Positions 1 through 6,624 of a stretch of DNA of 13,081 nucleotides are shown one piece after another; the stretch's first letter is position 1, and each line of letters begins with the position of its first letter. A program made the position numbers and the translations under genes. The DNA lies in assembly GCA_017419465.1 (NCBI GenBank), contig JAFOLE010000097.1, positions 1 to 13,081 of the forward strand. The letters are read 5' to 3'. The stretch comes from Solobacterium sp. (GTDB taxonomy: Bacteria; Bacillota_I; Bacilli_A; Erysipelotrichales; Erysipelotrichaceae). Under the pieces are notes generated by a model. That model was given only the letters and a program-made list of their open reading frames with translations. It made no database searches and was not told the DNA's origin.

Positions 1-65
1 ATATGTTTGATGAAGGTTATCTTCCTACTATGACCAGGACCAGTGTGCTCCTGATTTCAGAATAG
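1..65 (-). mobile_element. Left end of an IS110-family element, copy A (rest lies upstream of the window)
   Basis: Read on the minus strand, these 65 bases match 12691-12755 with three substitutions. That second copy leads into an IS110-type transposase, so by homology this is the left end of another copy whose transposase lies outside the window and points away from it. The copy starts at position 65, directly after the T5 tract of the terminator at 66-99. Two of the three differences fall in a 7-bp hairpin or its loop, and the stem change keeps pairing (A-U becomes G-U). Without the rest of the element I cannot say whether this copy is intact. Confidence 0.75.
1..65 (-). repeat. Inverted repeat of 12691-12755
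   Basis: Bases 1-65 are the reverse complement of 12691-12755 at 62 of 65 positions. The differences correspond to 12708, 12722 and 12741. The two copies face each other across about 12.6 kb, and the match continues into the T5 tract of each flanking terminator. The true repeat is probably much longer, because it is cut off by the start of the window. Confidence 0.9.
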
Positions 66-99
66 AAAAAACACCCATACCGTTTGTAAGTATGAGTGT
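66..99 (-). terminator. Intrinsic terminator downstream of the HD-like fragment; target site of IS copy A
   Basis: On the minus strand a 10-bp stem (bases 90-99 with 71-80, one T-G wobble) closes a 9-nt loop and is followed by five T (70-66). It sits about 30 bp past the stop codon of the short minus-strand gene. The IS copy begins at the very next base. Confidence 0.75.
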
Positions 100-128
100 A
101 TCCATCATCAGTTCAGCGCAAGCTTAAC

Positions 129-305
129 TTAATGACGTTGGGCCATCGCCGCAAGTTCCGAATCAAGACCCCGTTTTTCCGCAAGCAGCGTGGCCGCAAG
201 CGATACGCCGTTCAGATGAAGCAGTGCGGAATCCCGCTTGTCAATGTCTTCCATACTGCGCAGTTCGTTTGCGATAAATACACGCAGATTCTTCAGTCTT
301 CCCAT
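129..305 (-). CDS. Short 58-aa protein resembling the N-terminal part of an HD-domain hydrolase (possibly truncated gene)
   Basis: The minus strand encodes 58 residues beginning MGRLKNLRVF. Its start is well supported: AGAGGAG lies 8 bases upstream and a TATAAT box is at 330-335. The middle part (HLNGVSLAATLLAEKRGLD followed by ELAAMA) resembles the first helices of small HD-family phosphohydrolases, where the next residues would normally contain the metal-binding His-Asp pair. Here the frame ends in AQRH and a stop instead, so the catalytic core is missing. It may be a decayed gene whose 3' part was lost, or a genuine short protein. A terminator follows about 30 bp later and the IS copy directly after that. 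The HD resemblance is from memory of the family, so the product call is tentative; that the frame is translated is more secure. Confidence 0.5.
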   Translation of the reverse strand: MGRLKNLRVFIANELRSMEDIDKRDSALLHLNGVSLAATLLAEKRGLDSELAAMAQRH

Positions 306-364
306 GTACAGTTCTCCTCTTCTGATAACATTATACTGGACTTAAAACGAAAGGATTTTTCCGT
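306..364. promoter_or_regulatory. Divergent promoter region with overlapping -10 boxes
   Basis: On the minus strand TATAAT occupies 335-330, and AGAGGAG at 320-314 precedes the ATG at 305. On the plus strand TATACT occupies 332-337, and AAGGA at 351-355 precedes the ATG at 365. The two -10 elements share four base pairs, so RNA polymerase could open only one at a time. Neither has a convincing -35 box. Confidence 0.5.
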
Positions 365-1114
365 ATGAATACAAAAGAATGGTTTATCGAAGACGGCGGC
401 ATTCCCCTGCATCTGAAGCTGAGCCGTCCGGATGATAAAGACTCCGGCAAACTGGTACTCGTATTTCACGGGTTCACCGGTCATATGGAAGAACCGCATC
501 TGGTTGCTTTAACAGAGAAACTGACCGGCAGTGGATACGGTGTCCTGCGCGCAGACCTGTACGGTCATGGAGAAAGCGGCGGAGAGTTTAAAGATCATAC
601 CATTCTGAAATGGCTGGAAAATGCGGAGGCGGTAACAGCCTGCGCAGAACAGCTGGATGGGGTAAGTGAACTGTATCTCTGCGGACACTCACAGGGCGGT
701 CTTATGGCACTGCTGTTTGCTGCAGAGAATCCGGGACGCTTCAATGGAATCATTCTGCTTGCGCCGGGTATTTCGATTCCCGATGATGTGCGGCGGGGAA
801 ATTTCCTCGGCGAGACATTTGACCCGGAAAACATTCCGGATGAAATCACCACGTGGGAAGGGCTTACGCTTTCCGGAGAATACCTCCGTACGATGATGGA
901 TGTGAACCCCTACGAAACAGCCCATGGTGTTCTGGCACCGACACTCGTGATTCACGGGAGTGAAGATGAAGTGATTCCCGTGGATTATGCACATCGGCTG
1001 GTAAAGGAACTGCCCGCAGGTGAATCCTGTATCATTCCGCTCGGCGATCACTGCTTTGATCTGCTTCATGATCCGATGGCAGACGCTGCGGTGTCGTTTC
1101 TGAACTGGTTGTGA
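365..1114 (+). CDS. Alpha/beta hydrolase of the feruloyl (cinnamoyl) esterase type
   Basis: This 249-aa cytoplasmic enzyme has no signal peptide. It is an alpha/beta-hydrolase with an HGFTGH oxyanion loop (residues 35-40), nucleophile Ser109 in GHSQGG, Asp201 in HGSEDEVIP and His229 in GDHCF. Length, triad spacing and the HGFTG / GHSQGG motifs resemble the cinnamoyl/feruloyl esterases of lactobacilli and Butyrivibrio, which release hydroxycinnamates from plant esters. Substrate specificity is inferred from that resemblance; a general carboxylesterase or monoglyceride lipase is possible. The start is set by AAGGA 9 bases upstream and a TATACT box at 332. The gene is monocistronic and is transcribed towards the convergent phosphodiester glycosidase gene, with which it shares a two-way terminator. 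Confidence 0.85.
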   Translation: MNTKEWFIEDGGIPLHLKLSRPDDKDSGKLVLVFHGFTGHMEEPHLVALTEKLTGSGYGVLRADLYGHGESGGEFKDHTILKWLENAEAVTACAEQLDGVSELYLCGHSQGGLMALLFAAENPGRFNGIILLAPGISIPDDVRRGNFLGETFDPENIPDEITTWEGLTLSGEYLRTMMDVNPYETAHGVLAPTLVIHGSEDEVIPVDYAHRLVKELPAGESCIIPLGDHCFDLLHDPMADAAVSFLNWL

Positions 1115-1150
1115 ACGAAAAAAGGTTCAGCATTCACTGAACCTTTATTG
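1115..1150. terminator. Bidirectional intrinsic terminator between convergent genes
   Basis: A perfect 10-bp stem (1121-1130 with 1137-1146) encloses a 6-nt loop. Six A before and within the left arm give a T6 tail for minus-strand transcripts; a shorter T-rich tail follows on the plus strand. The stop codon of the minus-strand gene (1134-1136) lies in the loop, so that gene ends inside its own terminator. Confidence 0.8.
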
Positions 1151-2489
1151 TGACATCATCCGCTTCCACCGGAATCCATTTATTGTCTTCTGTCTGAATC
1201 CACAGGAAGGATTCCCGGTCATAGATTTCATGGACCACAATGGTTTCCCCGGGCTCAACCATATCAATGATCTCAGAAGGAAGTGACGGTTTTTCGTGTA
1301 CGCTGAGCCGGTCCCGGGCAACGAATTCCACTTTCCAGATCACGTCCTTGTAGGTGATGTTCTCTTCGTTTCCGAAGAGCCAGCGCTTGGTTCCGATGCG
1401 GTACCAGGTGCCGTCTTCTTCCGGAATCACTTCATATACCTCATACCGTTCATCAATCGTCGCATCACCGCGCGTCTGACTGGAGAGATCCGGTTCGGAA
1501 TACACATCCATCTTGAATGTGTTGACGGAGAGATGACCGCGGACGCGTTCCGTATAAGGCGCAATATTTTCCGGCACCTCACTCCACCGCAGTTCCGGAC
1601 GAGCCTCTTTAACCAGCTCGGTTTCATAAACCATCTGTGCAGAACCGCCGCCGTCCATCCGGATGGCGTTTACCACATGAAGTTCCCGAAGCACTCCCTT
1701 GATGCGCTCTTCCGGCAGAGTGCCGTAGATCGTAAACAGGAGGTATTCTTTTTTATCATTCTGCGCAAAGATCGTAACCGCTCTTCCGTAGTTGCGGTAG
1801 TTGATCATTCCGCCTGCACCGCCGGTAATATCCCGTTCCTCACCGTCCACGAAGTAGGTGTAGGAACCGGAGATTCCGTTTTCCGCATTGATCGTGTAAC
1901 CAGTCCACCAGCGCCAGCTGTCATCGCCCTGCCAGTCATTCCATGCCCATCCGTGATAGCGGATCCACATGTCATCACCTGTGAAGTAAGCTGTCGCATA
2001 GCCGGATCCGTAAGCCGGTGTGTTTTCCTGCCCGTTCCACCAGGTCCATGCATTATGCCGGCGCACGCCGCCGACCGGGCGGCCGTATTCATATTCGGTA
2101 TTGGAGAAGTAACCGGCATTGACGCCGCCGGCATACTGATAACCCTGCGCGATCGTGTTGTAGTCCTTCAGCTCATTGAGGAAGACCGGATATTCGGAGT
2201 AGTCTACCTGCAGGAAGGTATGCTCTGTGGGAATGACCCGCAGGATGTCATACTGAATCTCATCGATCAGTCCTTTTTCATGAAGCACATTCTGCTCGGT
2301 GCCGTCGGTATAGATGTTGATTGCGGTCGGAACCTTGCGTCGCAGAAAGTGTACACGTTTCGTTTCATCCCAGGAATTGCACACCTCTTCCGCGTGTACG
2401 GGGAGGGTATGCGAAAACAGACCGCAGATGCTCAGAACGGCGGTCAGAATCAGGGAGTGGCTGAGTCGCAGAATCCTGTGTTTTGACAT
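1134..2489 (-). CDS. Secreted phosphodiester glycosidase (NAGPA domain) with two SH3-like repeats
   Basis: From the ATG at 2489 this encodes 451 aa. A signal peptide has a basic start (MSKHRILRLSH), a hydrophobic core and a probable signal-peptidase I site after VHA at residue 33. The middle (about 100-310) has the marks of the phosphodiester glycosidase (NAGPA-like) family: VNAGYF at 123-128 and MDGGGSAQ at 278-285. It is interrupted by a Trp-rich stretch at about 148-195. The C-terminus carries two short beta-rich SH3b-like modules (about 327-372 and 393-442), which usually bind cell wall, so the enzyme probably acts at the envelope on a phosphodiester-linked sugar. A longer frame from a GTG at 2543 would spoil the signal peptide and begin inside the upstream terminator, so I reject it. 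There is no Shine-Dalgarno; TATAAT lies 6 bases before the ATG, which suggests a leaderless mRNA. The true substrate is unknown. Confidence 0.8.
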   Translation of the reverse strand: MSKHRILRLSHSLILTAVLSICGLFSHTLPVHAEEVCNSWDETKRVHFLRRKVPTAINIYTDGTEQNVLHEKGLIDEIQYDILRVIPTEHTFLQVDYSEYPVFLNELKDYNTIAQGYQYAGGVNAGYFSNTEYEYGRPVGGVRRHNAWTWWNGQENTPAYGSGYATAYFTGDDMWIRYHGWAWNDWQGDDSWRWWTGYTINAENGISGSYTYFVDGEERDITGGAGGMINYRNYGRAVTIFAQNDKKEYLLFTIYGTLPEERIKGVLRELHVVNAIRMDGGGSAQMVYETELVKEARPELRWSEVPENIAPYTERVRGHLSVNTFKMDVYSEPDLSSQTRGDATIDERYEVYEVIPEEDGTWYRIGTKRWLFGNEENITYKDVIWKVEFVARDRLSVHEKPSLPSEIIDMVEPGETIVVHEIYDRESFLWIQTEDNKWIPVEADDVTIKVQ

Positions 2490-2524
2490 GAGAAAATTAT
2501 ACAAAAAACAGGGTAGGAGGGAAA
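2490..2524 (-). promoter_or_regulatory. Probable promoter giving a leaderless transcript
   Basis: On the minus strand TATAAT spans 2501-2496. With normal spacing, transcription would begin at 2489, the A of the start codon. The -35 position (2524-2519) reads TTTCCC, only a half match to TTGACA. No ribosome-binding sequence lies between the box and the ATG. Confidence 0.45.
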
Positions 2525-2549
2525 GGAAAAGATGATTTGGCACTCAAAG

Positions 2550-2574
2550 AAAAACGGATGTCCGGAGACATCCG
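2550..2574 (-). terminator. Intrinsic terminator of the NifX-FKBP gene
   Basis: A perfect 8-bp stem (2555-2562 with 2567-2574) has the loop TCCG as read on the minus strand. It is followed by TTTTTCTTT and lies 10 bases past the stop of the minus-strand fusion gene. The tail TTTTTCT is the same sequence that precedes both IS copies, but this site is unoccupied. Confidence 0.85.
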
Positions 2575-2583
2575 CTTCAGTGA

Positions 2584-3456
2584 TTATCCTTCGACGCTGA
2601 CCAGCTCGATCAGGAAGTTGAGTTCCTTGCCGGCCATTTCGTGGTTGGCATCCAGCGTGATGGTGGTTTCGTCCTTTTCGACGGCACGTACCGGGAACTG
2701 CCGGCCGTACTCATCCGCAAGGATGACACGCTCTCCGATCTCAAGCTGTTCCGCACCCGGCAGATCCGTGAAGGGGATCTTCATGATCGCCGCAGGATTC
2801 GGCATACCGTAAGCTTCTTCCGGCATCAGGTGCACATTGACCTTCTCGCCGACTTCCATATCCGCGACTGCCTGATCGAATCCGCGGATCATCATTCCGG
2901 CGCCGCAGATAAACTCGAGGGGCTGACCGCGGTCATAGGAAGAGTCAAACTGGGTACCGTCATTGAATGTGCCTTTGTAGTGAACGGTGCACTTCTTTCC
3001 GGCATTCTTTCCGTCCAGTACCAGCTGCATTCCGCCGCAGCCTCCGCCGCATCCGCCGCATGACTGCGGGTCACAGTTCTCTTCGCATCCTTCTTCGTGA
3101 TGGCCGCATCCTTCACCATCCTCATGATGGTGGTCACAGGAGGCATCCGATCCGGTAAGTTTTCCGTCGAGGTAGTCACCGACTGCCGCGTCTGCCTTGC
3201 CCTGTGCGCCGGCGACGACCTTGATTCCGGCGGTTGCGAGTGCTTCGCGGGCATGTTCGCCGATGCCGCCGCAGATCAGAACATCAATATTCTGTTCTCC
3301 CAGCAGTCCGGCAAGCGCTCCGTGGCCCTGGCCGTTGGAGGAAAGCACGATCGTGGAGACAACGCGGTTGTCTTCCACGGTGTAAACCTTGAACTGTTCC
3401 GTCTTTCCGAAATGCTGGAAAACTTCTTCGTTTTCGTATGTTACTGCAATTTTCAT
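2584..3456 (-). CDS. Fusion: NifX/NifB-like domain, Cys/His-rich linker, SlyD-type FKBP peptidyl-prolyl isomerase
   Basis: The product has 290 aa and three parts. Residues 1-103 form a dinitrogenase iron-molybdenum cofactor (NifX/NifB-like) domain, beginning MKIAVTYENEEVFQHFG and containing CGGIG at 62-66; such domains bind iron-sulfur or other metal clusters. Residues 105-142 are extremely rich in Cys, His and Gly (CDHHHEDGEGCGHH, later CGGCGGGCGG), a likely metal-binding stretch. Residues 145-290 are a SlyD-like FKBP, with HYKGTFNDGTQFDSS at 159-173, AYGMPNP at 215-221 introducing the insert-in-flap chaperone region, and LDANHEMAGKELNF at 268-281. SlyD itself delivers nickel and has a metal-binding tail; here the metal-rich part is in the middle. 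The ATG at 3456 is chosen because AAAGGAA lies 7 bases upstream; an earlier ATG at 3480 would overlap it. It is probably a cytoplasmic metal-handling foldase. The exact metal cannot be read from the sequence. Confidence 0.85.
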   Translation of the reverse strand: MKIAVTYENEEVFQHFGKTEQFKVYTVEDNRVVSTIVLSSNGQGHGALAGLLGEQNIDVLICGGIGEHAREALATAGIKVVAGAQGKADAAVGDYLDGKLTGSDASCDHHHEDGEGCGHHEEGCEENCDPQSCGGCGGGCGGMQLVLDGKNAGKKCTVHYKGTFNDGTQFDSSYDRGQPLEFICGAGMMIRGFDQAVADMEVGEKVNVHLMPEEAYGMPNPAAIMKIPFTDLPGAEQLEIGERVILADEYGRQFPVRAVEKDETTITLDANHEMAGKELNFLIELVSVEG

Positions 3457-3514
3457 GTATGAATTCCTTTCATTACGCAAAAGGAATCATACCGAAAATA
3501 ACGGGAGATTGCCA
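3457..3514 (-). promoter_or_regulatory. Candidate promoter of the NifX-FKBP gene
   Basis: On the minus strand TATGAT spans 3491-3486, with a weak -35 (TGGCAA, 3514-3509) at 17-bp spacing. AAAGGAA at 3470-3464 is the ribosome-binding site. The predicted leader is about 23 nt. Confidence 0.4.
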
Positions 3515-3616
3515 CTAAGGAAGGGGCAGAAGTAACAGAAACGCCAAAAATGTAAGTCGTGCCGTAAGGGGCGTGATCTTGTCAGACGGGACCTGCGGAT
3601 GGCGCAGGCTGCTTTT

Positions 3617-3622
3617 TATAAT
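3617..3622 (+). promoter_or_regulatory. TATAAT box overlapping the annotated start of the membrane protein gene
   Basis: TATAAT at 3617-3622 continues as TATAATGAAGACAGAG. This is nearly identical to the promoter at 6625 (TATAATGAAGTCAGAG). If it is a real -10 box, transcription starts near 3629, and the ATG at 3621 could not be the start used from this promoter. Confidence 0.4.
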
Positions 3623-4334
3623 GAAGACAGAGGCGAATGAAAAAACAATGACACCGCAGATGATGGCACAGGAAAAACCGCAGGAACAGGATCTGTTTTC
3701 CTGGGATGAACCGGAAGAGGAGGCACCGGAACGGCGCTCATCCTTTCAGCCGGATGCGGACGGAAAATACCGCTGGGTATATGAGCTTCCGATGAAGCAC
3801 AGTTTTTTCCTGCTTTGGGAAGTCTGGCGGGTATTCGGAATCATCTTTGGAGCTATCGGACTGTTTATGGTGATTACGGCGATTGTCTCCCATGACAGTC
3901 TTCGGGCGTTTATCTCCAGTCTGCTTGTGCTCTTTGCCGTGTGCGTGTTTCTGCTGTTTCTGAGCATTCCGGCATACTGGCTTGTCACAAAGGCGAACAA
4001 CGGGAAGTATACGGTTCTGTTTGAGATGGACGGCCATGGCGTGGATCATATCCAGATCAAAACGGAAAAAGCCCGTGCCCTGGAAATCCTGACGATGCTG
4101 GGAGGGCGGGCATCCCGGAACCCGTCAGTCATCGGTACAGGATTGATTCAGGCGGCCGGAGGCTCACTGTATTCTTCCTTTGCGGATGTAAAAACCATTC
4201 AGGCGGTCCCGGGCAGGCATCTGATCCGGCTGAACGGACGATGGAAACGCAATCAGATTTATGCGGATGATGAAATCTTTGATGAGGTATATGACTTCAT
4301 CAAAGCCCACTGCATCAATGCACAGGAACGCTGA
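3621..4334 (+). CDS. Membrane protein of unknown function with two transmembrane helices
   Basis: I do not recognise this protein. From the ATG at 3621 it has 237 aa: a hydrophilic, acidic N-terminus rich in Gln, Glu and Pro (1-50), a conserved-looking YRWVYELPM segment (50-58), and two hydrophobic helices (about 72-90 and 97-122). A soluble C-terminal domain of about 115 residues has alternating beta-type sequence ending in an amphipathic helix, reminiscent of bacterial PH-like membrane-adjacent domains; that is only a fold impression. The start is uncertain. No good Shine-Dalgarno precedes 3621, a TATAAT box overlaps it, and in-frame alternatives are GTG 3573, ATG 3648 and ATG 3660. The gene stands alone, with its own terminator overlapping the stop codon. 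Confidence 0.65.
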   Translation: MKTEANEKTMTPQMMAQEKPQEQDLFSWDEPEEEAPERRSSFQPDADGKYRWVYELPMKHSFFLLWEVWRVFGIIFGAIGLFMVITAIVSHDSLRAFISSLLVLFAVCVFLLFLSIPAYWLVTKANNGKYTVLFEMDGHGVDHIQIKTEKARALEILTMLGGRASRNPSVIGTGLIQAAGGSLYSSFADVKTIQAVPGRHLIRLNGRWKRNQIYADDEIFDEVYDFIKAHCINAQER

Positions 4335-4355
4335 CTCCCCTGCGGGGGAGTTTTT
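4334..4355 (+). terminator. Intrinsic terminator of the membrane protein gene
   Basis: A 7-bp G-C-rich stem (ACTCCCC at 4334-4340 with GGGGAGT at 4345-4351) has a 4-nt loop and is followed by TTTTTCAG. The first base of the stem is the last base of the stop codon. Confidence 0.9.
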
Positions 4356-4387
4356 CAGTCATGTATGCATCAGATTCCGATTCTGAC

Positions 4388-4416
4388 TGTTATGATTGAC
4401 ACAGAGTTCAGAAGGA
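4388..4416 (+). promoter_or_regulatory. Extended -10 promoter and ribosome-binding site for the phzF-like gene
   Basis: TGTTATGAT (4388-4396) matches an extended -10 element (TG-n-TATGAT). Transcription would begin near 4403. AAGGA at 4412-4416 then lies 9 bases from the ATG at 4426. A perfect TTGACA at 4396-4401 overlaps the box but has no suitable -10 downstream of it. Confidence 0.45.
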
Positions 4417-4425
4417 CACCCGGAT

Positions 4426-5211
4426 ATGAAACAGTACATTGTGGACGCATTTACGAATGAGCCGTTTTCCGGCAACCCGGCGGCGGTCTGTGTGATGGAC
4501 CGCTGGCCATCCGAAGCGGCCATGAAGAAACTTGCGATGGAGAACAACCTTTCGGAAACCGCATTTATCGTAAAGGAGCCGGAAGGCTATCACCTGCGCT
4601 GGTTTACGCCTGCGACAGAAGTGGAACTGTGCGGGCATGCGACACTGGCTTCCGCGTATGTGATTCTCAATCACTGTGAACCGGAATCGGACACGGTCAT
4701 CTTCCACACGATGAGCGGAGCGCTTACCGTTAAACGAAACGGCACGAAATATGCCATGGATTTTCCGACCTATGAACTGAAGGAGATTCCGGTCACCGAT
4801 GCCATGGAGCGTGCATTCGGCGTACGTCCGGTAAAAGCAGTGCTGGGACTGGACCTTGTCTGTGTATTTGAAACAGAAGAACAGGTAAACACCATGACAC
4901 CGGATCCGAATCTGCTTGCCGGACTGGAAGGCCGCATTCAGAATGCGACGGCCCGCGGGATGGAATCGGACTGCGTGTCACGCAGCTTCTGCCCGAAGCT
5001 TGGCATTCCGGAAGATCCGGTATGCGGATCCGCCCACTGTCAGATTGCGGACTATTGGGCAAAGGAACTCGGCAGGCCGGAGATCCATGCATACCAGGCG
5101 TCAAAGCGGGGCGGACATCTGTACTGTCACATGCAGGATAACGGACGGATCATGATCAGCGGAGAAGCAGCGCTTGTGGCGGCTGCGGAACTCATCGCAG
5201 AACTGAACTGA
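4426..5211 (+). CDS. PhzF family isomerase
   Basis: This 261-aa protein has the PhzF two-lobed, diaminopimelate-epimerase-like fold. It begins MKQYIVDAFTNEPFSGNPAA, the typical N-terminus. The catalytic glutamate is Glu44 in NNLSETAFI, followed by CGHAT at 69-73 and the second-lobe motif EDPVCGSAH at 196-204 (usually EDPVTGSA; Cys replaces Thr here). The founding member isomerises an intermediate of phenazine synthesis, but most family members lie outside phenazine clusters and their substrates are unknown. No other phenazine gene is present in this window, so I infer a housekeeping or detoxifying isomerase. The start at 4426 has AAGGA 9 bases upstream; a longer frame from 4396 would start inside the promoter. 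The next gene begins 14 bases after the stop, suggesting a two-gene operon. Confidence 0.85.
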   Translation: MKQYIVDAFTNEPFSGNPAAVCVMDRWPSEAAMKKLAMENNLSETAFIVKEPEGYHLRWFTPATEVELCGHATLASAYVILNHCEPESDTVIFHTMSGALTVKRNGTKYAMDFPTYELKEIPVTDAMERAFGVRPVKAVLGLDLVCVFETEEQVNTMTPDPNLLAGLEGRIQNATARGMESDCVSRSFCPKLGIPEDPVCGSAHCQIADYWAKELGRPEIHAYQASKRGGHLYCHMQDNGRIMISGEAALVAAAELIAELN

Positions 5212-5225
5212 AAAGGGGAACTGTA

Positions 5226-5903
5226 ATGAGAATAAAGAAACAGGACGTACGCATCTCCTGCCTTCTCAAGGGAATCGTCATCATCGCCGCCGCTGTCGGT
5301 GTCTTAAAAAGTGTGTTTTCAGGCAATGATACCTTCATGGGCGGCTCCCATGTCTTCATGTTTTTTACGATCCAGTCCAACATTGCGATTGCACTGATCT
5401 GCGCAGTCGGTCTGTATAAACTCCTGAACGGAAAACCGATCTCGAACCGGTGGTATCTTCTGAAGTTTGTCGGCACCGTATCGATCACGCTTACCGGAAT
5501 GGTGTTCTGCTTTGTGCTTGCACCGACGCTTGGAAAATATGCCTGGGGACTGGCAAATGTGCTGACGCATGTGGTCGTTCCGATCGCGGCGGTGATCGAC
5601 TTCTTTGTGACGGGAAGATACGGCACCATCGCAAAGAAGGATGTCTGGTATGTGACGCTTCCGCCGCTTGCCTATGCGGTCTATGCGGGTATCGGTTATA
5701 TCGCCGGATGGGAGTTTCTGGAAGGCATCAATTATCCGTACTTCTTTCTGAACTGGGGAAGCCCGGCCGGCGCATTCGGCTTTACCAGCGGACTGCCGTT
5801 TATGGGCGTTGTCTGGTGGATCCTTGCGCTTCTGCTATTCCTGGTTCTGGTCGGTTATCTGTATCTTCTGATTCTTGACCGGCTGAAACGTACAAAATCG
5901 TAA
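5226..5903 (+). CDS. Pr6Pr / FAR-17a-like membrane protein with six transmembrane helices
   Basis: This 225-aa integral membrane protein has six hydrophobic helices at about 12-31, 42-64, 77-100, 107-128, 140-159 and 189-217, and a basic C-terminal tail. FTIQSN at 47-52, the helix-4 sequence LTHVVVPIAAVIDF (with His115) and NYPYFFLN at 169-176 fit the Pr6Pr (FAR-17a/AIG1-like) family. Eukaryotic relatives are threonine hydrolases of fatty-acid esters of hydroxy fatty acids; the bacterial role is not established. The start is supported by AAGGGGA 6 bases upstream. It follows the phzF-like gene by 14 bases and shares its terminator at 5912-5947. The family call is from memory of motifs and topology. 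Confidence 0.7.
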   Translation: MRIKKQDVRISCLLKGIVIIAAAVGVLKSVFSGNDTFMGGSHVFMFFTIQSNIAIALICAVGLYKLLNGKPISNRWYLLKFVGTVSITLTGMVFCFVLAPTLGKYAWGLANVLTHVVVPIAAVIDFFVTGRYGTIAKKDVWYVTLPPLAYAVYAGIGYIAGWEFLEGINYPYFFLNWGSPAGAFGFTSGLPFMGVVWWILALLLFLVLVGYLYLLILDRLKRTKS

Positions 5904-5911
5904 ATTCACAG

Positions 5912-5947
5912 GAAATCCTTCCGCTATACTGAGAAGGATTTCTTTTT
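5912..5947 (+). terminator. Intrinsic terminator of the phzF-like / Pr6Pr operon
   Basis: A perfect 9-bp stem (5912-5920 with 5934-5942) has a 13-nt loop and is followed by TTTTT (5943-5947) and C. The loop contains TATACT (5925-5930), which could double as a -10 box for the acetyltransferase gene, but no -35 accompanies it. Confidence 0.8.
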
Positions 5948-5971
5948 CAGGAAAGTGAGACAACAGAAACG

Positions 5972-6574
5972 ATGACAGAATACGAAACCATGATCCGGGG
6001 TGAACTGTATGACCCCTCCGACAGCGAGCTGACCGCGATGCGGATCAGAGCCCGCAAGCTTGCGCGGAAATATAACAATACGGATGAAGATGAACCGGAG
6101 AAACAGACCGCAATACTGAAGGAACTGCTTTCCGGATCCGAATATCTGCCGGGCCTGCAGGCACCGGTATACTTTGACTACGGACGGAATACCACATTCG
6201 GAAAACACTGTGATGTCAACTTCGGACTGACGTGTCTCGATGTATGTCCGGTAAAAATCGGAGACAATGTGCTGATCGGTCCGAACGTGACGATTGCGAC
6301 ACCCATGCATCCGCTGGTGCCGGAAGAGCGCAATGTCCGGGAACGGGAAGACGGCTCGCTGTATAACCTCGAATACGCAAAGCCCATCACGATTGAACAG
6401 AACTGCTGGCTTGCGGCGAACGTTGTGGTATGCGGCGGAGTAACGATCGGAGAAGGTTCTGTGATCGGCGCCGGCAGTGTTGTGACAAGGGATATTCCTC
6501 CCCACAGTATTGCGGCGGGGAATCCCTGCCGTGTAATCCGTCAGGTGACGGACGAAGACCGGATGAATCGATAA
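5972..6574 (+). CDS. Sugar O-acetyltransferase of the maltose/galactoside acetyltransferase family
   Basis: The product has 200 aa. The N-terminal Mac domain (about 3-56) contains MIRGELYDPSDSEL and ARKYNNT. It is followed by a left-handed parallel beta-helix of hexapeptide repeats (about 65-185): VKIGDNVLIGPNVTI, ITIEQNCWLAANVVV and VTIGEGSVIGAGSVV. His113 in ATPMHPL is the expected catalytic base that activates the sugar hydroxyl for transfer of acetyl from acetyl-CoA. Trimeric cytoplasmic enzymes of this type acetylate maltose, glucose or galactosides, perhaps to detoxify non-metabolised sugars; the acceptor here is unknown. Ribosome binding is weak (GTGAG about 14 bases upstream), but the N-terminus aligns with the family start. 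It stands alone between the upstream terminator and the amidohydrolase promoter. Confidence 0.88.
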   Translation: MTEYETMIRGELYDPSDSELTAMRIRARKLARKYNNTDEDEPEKQTAILKELLSGSEYLPGLQAPVYFDYGRNTTFGKHCDVNFGLTCLDVCPVKIGDNVLIGPNVTIATPMHPLVPEERNVREREDGSLYNLEYAKPITIEQNCWLAANVVVCGGVTIGEGSVIGAGSVVTRDIPPHSIAAGNPCRVIRQVTDEDRMNR

Positions 6575-6624
6575 TCCCGCAGTGAATCTCCAATCGCAAT
6601 GGTTCATGCATGCGGTTCAGCACA

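Noticed and set aside
96..368. Plus-strand frame of 90 codons at the left end
   Set aside because: It starts inside the terminator stem, lacks a ribosome-binding site, and lies opposite a minus-strand gene with promoter, ribosome-binding site and family-like sequence.
1296..2486. Plus-strand frame of 396 codons opposite the phosphodiester glycosidase gene
   Set aside because: The minus strand has a signal peptide and family motifs throughout. The opposite frame has no ribosome-binding site or recognisable domain and is open because the real gene rarely uses codons that read as stops on the other strand.
2490..2543. GTG start at 2543 adding 18 residues to the phosphodiester glycosidase
   Set aside because: It would place extra hydrophobic residues before a good signal peptide, has no ribosome-binding site, and would begin beside the upstream terminator and before the probable promoter.
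4426..5211. Phenazine biosynthesis cluster
   Set aside because: Only a PhzF-family gene is present. Its neighbours are an unrelated membrane protein and a sugar acetyltransferase, and PhzF relatives are common outside phenazine clusters.
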